Source of the DNA: Jezberella montanilacus
GTDB taxonomy: Bacteria; Pseudomonadota; Gammaproteobacteria; Burkholderiales; Burkholderiaceae_B
Assembly: GCF_003003055.1 (NCBI RefSeq)
Contig: NZ_PVTV01000017.1
Location: 62,001-126,000 of the forward strand
Direction of reading: 5' to 3'
Length of the DNA: 64,000 bases
This document shows, in pieces, positions 59,636 to 64,000 of this stretch. Both the position numbers and the translations under genes were made by a program. Numbering within the stretch: the first letter of the stretch is position 1; the number at the start of each line of letters is the position of its first letter. The notes below the pieces were generated by a model, which saw nothing but the letters and a program-made list of their open reading frames with translations, ran no database searches and had not been told where the DNA came from.

Positions 59636-59779
59636 ATGGAAACACGAGACGATCGTTGCTGCGGGTCTGGCACCTGTATCATTAATGAAGAAGGCCAATG
59701 CTGGTGCGGGCAGGTGTGGGATGGTGAACAAATGTGCGCGCCGCGACTCGATTCCGATGGCTCAGACGAGGCGTCGTGA
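59636..59779 (+). CDS. 47-residue Cys-rich protein of unknown family
   Basis: Reads METRDDRCCGSGTCIINEEG and then QCWCGQVWDGEQMC, with six cysteines in the first 34 residues (CC-x4-C, C-x-C, C), then an acidic Ser/Asp tail. No signal peptide. The cysteine spacing suggests a zinc knuckle or a small redox or metal site. ATG 59636 has no strong ribosome site, but the GTGA overlap with the cryptochrome gene (59776-59779) and the motif density argue it is real. I do not recognise the family. Confidence 0.65.
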   Translation: METRDDRCCGSGTCIINEEGQCWCGQVWDGEQMCAPRLDSDGSDEAS

Positions 59780-61068
59780 CCGTCCTGATTTACTGGTTTC
59801 GACAGGATCTCCGCCTCGCCGATAACCCTGCGTTATCGCGAGCCTGTGCGGAAGCTGATTGTCTTTTACCCATCTATGTCTTTGACCCGGCAGACGACGC
59901 GCCAACCGAATGGGGGTTTAATCGGGTTGGTAGCCACCGGCGAGCATTTTTGCGAGAGTCACTTGATGACCTGAAGCGTCAACTGAGAGCGTTGGGTTCT
60001 GATCTTTTTGAGTTTTCTGGCGATCTTCAAACTGTCATAGCCTCACTGTCCGTAGCAGTAAACGCAACGGCTATCTATTGCGAGCAAATTGAAGCGCCTG
60101 AAGAGATTGATCAAGTAATTCGCCTTCAAAGCTTGGGTATCGCAGTCAGACAGTGTTGGCAATCAAGCATGCTTGAGCCACAGGATCTCCCTTTTGATTT
60201 AACGGCGATACCAGATGTGTTTACTGCCTTTCGTCAAAAGGTTGAGAAAGCAAATCTCAGATTTGCCAGCCCAGTCTCGTCGGTCACATGGATCCCGCCC
60301 CTACCTGTTTGGCAAACGCCGTCGGTGCAGACTAGTGATCTCCGCGCAGAAAGTCACCTTAAATCGTTTGTGGGTGGTGAAGTTGCTGCAGATCTCCATC
60401 TCAAGCAATATTTTGATCGCCGCTTGCCCGATACATACAAACAAACGCGTAATAAGTTATTGGGGATGGATTACTCAAGCAAGTTTTCTCCCTGGTTAAG
60501 CTTAGGCTGTGTTTCTGCCAGAACAATCGCCGCCCAGCTTGACAACTATGAAAGTGAGCACGGCGCGAACGAAGGCACTTATTGGTTGTCGTTCGAACTG
60601 CTCTGGCGTGATTATTTTCGTTTCCTGCACTTTAAGTACGGCAGAAAACTCTATCGTAAAACTGGTTTGAGTGATCACCCACCCAGCAAATTCGGTCGGA
60701 GGCAATTCGCGCAATGGTGCGGCGGCCATACGGGCGAAGGTCTAATAGACGCCGCCATGAGAGAACTCAGCACAACCGGTTATCTCTCTAATCGCTTAAG
60801 ACAAGTTGTGGCGAGTTATTTGATATACGACATGATGGGCGATTGGCGCGCCGGTGCTGCCTGGTTTGAATCCCAGTTGATTGATTATGACGTTTATAGC
60901 AATCAAGGCAATTGGCTTTATATCGCTGGTCGAGGTACGGATCCGAGAGGTGGCAGGGCATTTAATGTTGCCAAGCAAACGAACGATCATGATTCAAATG
61001 GCAATTATCGAAGACGCTGGTTGCAACAATCTGACGAATCAGTCCAGATACAGAAGAATGAAGAATGA
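59776..61068 (+). CDS. Cryptochrome/photolyase, DASH type
   Basis: 430 residues from GTG 59776, overlapping the Cys-rich gene. N-terminal photolyase domain IYWFRQDLRLADNPALSRAC; FAD-binding C-terminal domain with SPWLSLGCVSARTI, WRDYFRFLHFKYG and the DASH-type segment NWLYIAGRGTDPRGGRAFN. DASH proteins repair CPDs in single-stranded DNA and may signal light. The C-terminal tail is short. ATGA overlap with the FeS photolyase gene. Confidence 0.93.
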   Translation: MTVLIYWFRQDLRLADNPALSRACAEADCLLPIYVFDPADDAPTEWGFNRVGSHRRAFLRESLDDLKRQLRALGSDLFEFSGDLQTVIASLSVAVNATAIYCEQIEAPEEIDQVIRLQSLGIAVRQCWQSSMLEPQDLPFDLTAIPDVFTAFRQKVEKANLRFASPVSSVTWIPPLPVWQTPSVQTSDLRAESHLKSFVGGEVAADLHLKQYFDRRLPDTYKQTRNKLLGMDYSSKFSPWLSLGCVSARTIAAQLDNYESEHGANEGTYWLSFELLWRDYFRFLHFKYGRKLYRKTGLSDHPPSKFGRRQFAQWCGGHTGEGLIDAAMRELSTTGYLSNRLRQVVASYLIYDMMGDWRAGAAWFESQLIDYDVYSNQGNWLYIAGRGTDPRGGRAFNVAKQTNDHDSNGNYRRRWLQQSDESVQIQKNEE

Positions 61069-62600
61069 CTAAGAAAAAAAGACTCGTGCTGATTCTGGGT
61101 GATCAATTAGACCTTCAGGGATCGGCTTTGCGCGGATTCGATAGAGAGACGGACGAAATCTTCATGATTGAATCGGCCGAAGAAGCTCAATACGTCTGGA
61201 CGCACAAAGCGAAAATCGCTTTGTTTTTGTCGGCGATGCGTCACTTCGCTCAAGTGCTTGAAGCTGACGGATATCCGCTTCATTACCTCAAGGCGTCATC
61301 CCTTTCGATTACCGAGGCACTCAGAGCCTATCTGCTCGAAAAGCAGATCAAATACTTGGTGTGTACAGAGCCAGGCGAGTGGCGACTGAAGCAATCTTTA
61401 AAAGCCTTAGCAAAAGAGCTCGCTATTGAAATCGAGATGCGTGAAGATGAGCACTTCTTTTGTACACATCATATTTTTGATGAATGGGCTAAAGACAAAA
61501 AAGAATTAAGGCTCGAGTATTTTTACCGGCTGATGCGCAAGAAACACAACATTTTGCTCGATGAAAATGGCGAACCCGAGGGCGGGCAGTGGAATTTCGA
61601 TCAAGATAATCGAAAACCATATCCTAAAAAAGGTCCAGGGATGATTGATGGCCCCTTGTCTTTTGAAACCGATCAGATCACCAGTGAAGTGCTTGAGTAT
61701 GTTGGTGAGGCATATGAAAGTCACCCGGGTTCCTTAGCTCATTTCAATTGGCCCGTAACGAGACAACAAGCGCTTGAGGCGCTCAATTACTTCGTTACTT
61801 ATCGCTTGCAAAACTTTGGTACCTTTCAAGATGCCATGTGGACCGATACGCCGTTTGGCTGGCACTCGATGCTTTCGAGTTCATTAAACTTGAAACTCTT
61901 GAATCCACGTGAAGTCATTGCCGCCGTGATCGATGGCTGGAGGCAACACGGATTTGATTTGTCAGCCGTTGAAGGTTTTGTCAGGCAAATTCTCGGGTGG
62001 CGTGAGTTCGTACGAGGGATGTATTACCTTGACATGCCAAAGATGGCTGAAGATAACTACTACGAACACGACAGAGCCTTGCCCAACTGGTACTGGACAG
62101 GCGAAACGGACATGGCATGCATGAAAGATGCCGTCAGGCAAACGATGAAATATGGTTATGCCCATCATATTCAACGTCTCATGGTGACTGGCAACTTTGC
62201 TCTGCTTGCAGAAGTGTTGCCTTCTGAGGTCTGCGCCTGGTATCTGGCAGTCTATGTTGATGCAATCGAGTGGGTAGAGTTGCCAAACACTGCAGGTATG
62301 GCCTTGTTTGCCAATGGTGGTCGATTTACCAGCAAACCCTATGTCGCGAGTGGCGCTTACATCAAGCGCATGAGCAATTATTGCTCGTCATGTAAATACA
62401 AACCAGACGTCCGCTTTGGTGAAATGGCTTGCCCCGTTACCACGCTCTATTGGAATTTTCTAATCAAGCACCGCGCGCAATTCGACGCAAGCCCGCGCAC
62501 GAGGCTGATGACAGTTAATTTGAACAAAATTAGTGTTGAGGATCAGCAAGCGATTCAGGCTCACGCTCAAGTGGTACTCAATAACCTCGACCGACTATAA
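61065..62600 (+). CDS. Iron-sulfur bacterial cryptochrome/photolyase-related protein (PhrB/CryB type)
   Basis: 511 residues. N-terminal domain LILGDQLDLQGSALRGF of the DUF523-unlike 'cryptochrome/photolyase-related' group, with the FAD-domain segments FGTFQDAMW, ILGWREFVRGMYY and ANGGRFTSKPYVASGAYI. Four cysteines in the pattern EVCAWYL ... YCSSCKYKP ... MACPVT match the [4Fe-4S] ligands of Agrobacterium PhrB, a (6-4) photolyase. ATGA overlap with the preceding gene. Confidence 0.92.
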   Translation: MTKKKRLVLILGDQLDLQGSALRGFDRETDEIFMIESAEEAQYVWTHKAKIALFLSAMRHFAQVLEADGYPLHYLKASSLSITEALRAYLLEKQIKYLVCTEPGEWRLKQSLKALAKELAIEIEMREDEHFFCTHHIFDEWAKDKKELRLEYFYRLMRKKHNILLDENGEPEGGQWNFDQDNRKPYPKKGPGMIDGPLSFETDQITSEVLEYVGEAYESHPGSLAHFNWPVTRQQALEALNYFVTYRLQNFGTFQDAMWTDTPFGWHSMLSSSLNLKLLNPREVIAAVIDGWRQHGFDLSAVEGFVRQILGWREFVRGMYYLDMPKMAEDNYYEHDRALPNWYWTGETDMACMKDAVRQTMKYGYAHHIQRLMVTGNFALLAEVLPSEVCAWYLAVYVDAIEWVELPNTAGMALFANGGRFTSKPYVASGAYIKRMSNYCSSCKYKPDVRFGEMACPVTTLYWNFLIKHRAQFDASPRTRLMTVNLNKISVEDQQAIQAHAQVVLNNLDRL

Positions 62601-62609
62601 ACGCACGCT

Positions 62610-62780
62610 ATGGCTACTTCGTTCAAAGGCAATAAAAGTTTTCTGCCAAGTAAACAGTGTGTTGTCTGTAAAAAGGAAATGACTTGGCGTAAAGCTTGGG
62701 AAAAGAATTGGGACACGATCAAATATTGCTCCGATCGTTGTCGGGCTCAAAAAACGAGCTCAAGGACTTTTACGTCGTGA
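62610..62780 (+). CDS. DUF2256 zinc-finger-like protein
   Basis: 56 residues. LPSKQCVVCKKEMTWRKAW then YCSDRCRAQK: two Cys pairs (CxxC and CxxxC) in the DUF2256 arrangement, with the conserved TWRKAWEKNWD between them. Lies 9 nt after the FeS photolyase gene, a frequent pairing. Function unknown. Confidence 0.85.
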   Translation: MATSFKGNKSFLPSKQCVVCKKEMTWRKAWEKNWDTIKYCSDRCRAQKTSSRTFTS

Positions 62781-62795
62781 CGCCTCTGAGCTTAC

Positions 62796-63491
62796 TCACC
62801 ACGGCAATTTTTCACCCGAGTAGGTCAGAAAGCTGCCCGAATCCTCTTTAGTCAGCCCGTCAATAACCTTGAACATGTCAGCGACCGCGTCACTTGCAGG
62901 ACGACCAATCTGTTGACCGCGAAAGGGTTTTGATAAATCAGAGTTGACGGTGCCAGGATGCAGAGCAATCAACACAGCATTTGGCTTTGTCCTGTCTAAT
63001 TCAATCGCTGCCGTTTTGAGCAACATGTTTAAAGCAGCTTTTGACGCTCGGTAGCTGTACCAGCCTCCCAGGCGATTATCCTCGATGCTGCCGACCTTGG
63101 CAGACAAGGTCACCATGACGCTATGCTGAGGATCCAGCAACTTTGAGAAATGACGAAGTGTCAAAGCCGGGCCGATCGCATTGATTTGCATCATTTGATG
63201 AAGCTGCTCGGCATTAAGATCATCCAATCTCTTTTCGGGCATGAAGCTATCCGAATGTAAGGCACCAATCGTGTTAATGATGAGTTGAAAAGGTGCTTGA
63301 GTAGCCAGCGATAGAGCAGATGATTCAATAGACGCCGGGTCGAAGTAATCGATAGGGGGATGGGTTTGACGGCTTAATCCGGTCACCGCAGAGCAATCAG
63401 GATGTTGTTCGAGTAGATCCATGAACGCCGTGCCGATCGTCCCAGAGCAGCCAACGACCAGAGCGCGAAATGGTTTGGATAATGTTGCCAT
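62796..63491 (-). CDS. Short-chain dehydrogenase (C-factor-like)
   Basis: 231 residues. Nucleotide-binding VVGCSGTIGTAF, catalytic Ser in VTLSAKVGS and the YxxxK motif YSYRASKAALN. Converges with the DUF2256 gene, 15 nt apart. SDRs of this kind are regular members of cryptochrome/photolyase clusters; substrate unknown. Confidence 0.88.
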   Translation of the reverse strand: MATLSKPFRALVVGCSGTIGTAFMDLLEQHPDCSAVTGLSRQTHPPIDYFDPASIESSALSLATQAPFQLIINTIGALHSDSFMPEKRLDDLNAEQLHQMMQINAIGPALTLRHFSKLLDPQHSVMVTLSAKVGSIEDNRLGGWYSYRASKAALNMLLKTAAIELDRTKPNAVLIALHPGTVNSDLSKPFRGQQIGRPASDAVADMFKVIDGLTKEDSGSFLTYSGEKLPW

Positions 63492-63561
63492 AAAAGCTTA
63501 CAGCCTTATATCGGTTGAGGGTTTGTGACCAAGGTTAAACAATACGCCGTAAACTAAGTCA

Positions 63562-63975
63562 ATGAATAGCCAACTTCAAAAATTGACGCTTTTTTATGAT
63601 GGGCTCTGCCCGCTGTGTCTTGCGGAGATCCGGTTTTTGTCGCGACGTAACGAAGCAGGGTTGTTGGATTTCATTGACATCAACTCGAGCCAATTTGAAG
63701 CCAACTCGGTTGGTGTGTCGTGCGAGCAGGCACTGGCGGCGATGTACGGTCAATATGCAGATGGACAATTGATCCAAGGGCCTGCTGTTTTCGCTGCCGC
63801 CTATCAGCGTGCCAGCTTATCGTTTTTAGCTTGGATTTTCTCAAGAAAATCGTTACAACCCTTACTTGAACTGGCCTATCAATTTTTTGCCCGTAATCGG
63901 CATAAAATTTCTCAACTAATCGGGCCATGCGCCTTATGGCTTGAAAGCAAGACGAATAAGACAAAAAAAAGCTAG
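63562..63975 (+). CDS. DCC-family (DUF393) thiol-disulfide oxidoreductase-like protein
   Basis: 137 residues. LFYDGLCPLCLAEIRFLSRR has the CxxC of this thioredoxin-like family; FIDI and GPAVFAAAY follow, then a hydrophobic C-terminal segment and a Lys-rich end. Common beside photolyase genes. Ends 25 nt before the window edge, which holds nothing further. Confidence 0.85.
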   Translation: MNSQLQKLTLFYDGLCPLCLAEIRFLSRRNEAGLLDFIDINSSQFEANSVGVSCEQALAAMYGQYADGQLIQGPAVFAAAYQRASLSFLAWIFSRKSLQPLLELAYQFFARNRHKISQLIGPCALWLESKTNKTKKS

Positions 63976-64000
63976 ACGAAGAAGACACATAAAACTAAAA

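Overview
The window looks like a chromosomal segment of a betaproteobacterium, most likely order Burkholderiales (Alcaligenaceae or a relative). This is inferred from gene order (ndk-rlmN-rodZ-ispG-hisS-yfgM-bamB-der-hfq-hflX-hflK-hflC-hisZ-purA and rpsU-dnaG-rpoD), from the very basic N-terminal extension on RpoD and from the protein sequences. No database search was possible.

Layout. 1-3604: the 3' end of parC, a ferredoxin-type flavin reductase and an orphan ABC substrate-binding lipid/sugar-type protein, closed by a strong terminator. 3718-12262: a tightly overlapping operon for a type IVb (R64 thin-pilus / TCP-like) pilus: TcpQ-like lipoprotein, secretin PilN, PilO, PilP, ATPase PilQ, membrane protein PilR, prepilin PilS and a second prepilin-like protein with a cysteine-rich C-terminus. 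12327-17107: alaS, a TusA-like protein and rpsP-rimM-trmD, without the usual rplS. 17131-20004: valS on the minus strand. 20147-35942: a long housekeeping run (ndk, rlmN, a short rodZ, ispG, hisS, yfgM, bamB, der, hisC, hfq, hflX, hflK, hflC, hisZ, purA, a purine phosphoribosyltransferase). 36075-40947: the macromolecular synthesis operon rpsU-dnaG-rpoD, followed by a CAU-anticodon tRNA and a clear terminator.

41258-45760 is accessory and signalling-related: a cysteine hydrolase lacking its usual catalytic Asp, a PAS-GGDEF-EAL protein 32 nt behind it, a DUF2237 protein, an MscS channel fused to a cyclic-nucleotide-binding domain, and the N-terminal stump of a MAPEG protein. 45773-58240 looks like a catabolic island for an aromatic or heteroaromatic acid: a LigJ-like amidohydrolase; a minus-strand operon of TetR regulator, VOC protein, FAD monooxygenase, ABC solute-binding protein and LivHMGF; and a divergent plus-strand operon for a CoxG-like protein and a three-subunit molybdenum hydroxylase. 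The substrate is unknown; the large subunit does not carry the CO-dehydrogenase active-site loop.

58255-63975 is a cryptochrome/photolyase island: TIGR03643-type protein, renalase-like FAD oxidoreductase, a 47-residue Cys-rich protein not recognised from any family, a DASH-type cryptochrome, an iron-sulfur (PhrB/CryB-type) photolyase-related protein, a DUF2256 zinc-finger protein, an SDR and a DCC-family protein. The Cys-rich gene, cryptochrome and FeS photolyase overlap by 4 nt each, so they are probably translated together.

No rRNA, insertion sequence, prophage or CRISPR array was seen. No gene-free stretch exceeds about 300 bases apart from 40948-41257, which holds the tRNA and its terminator.
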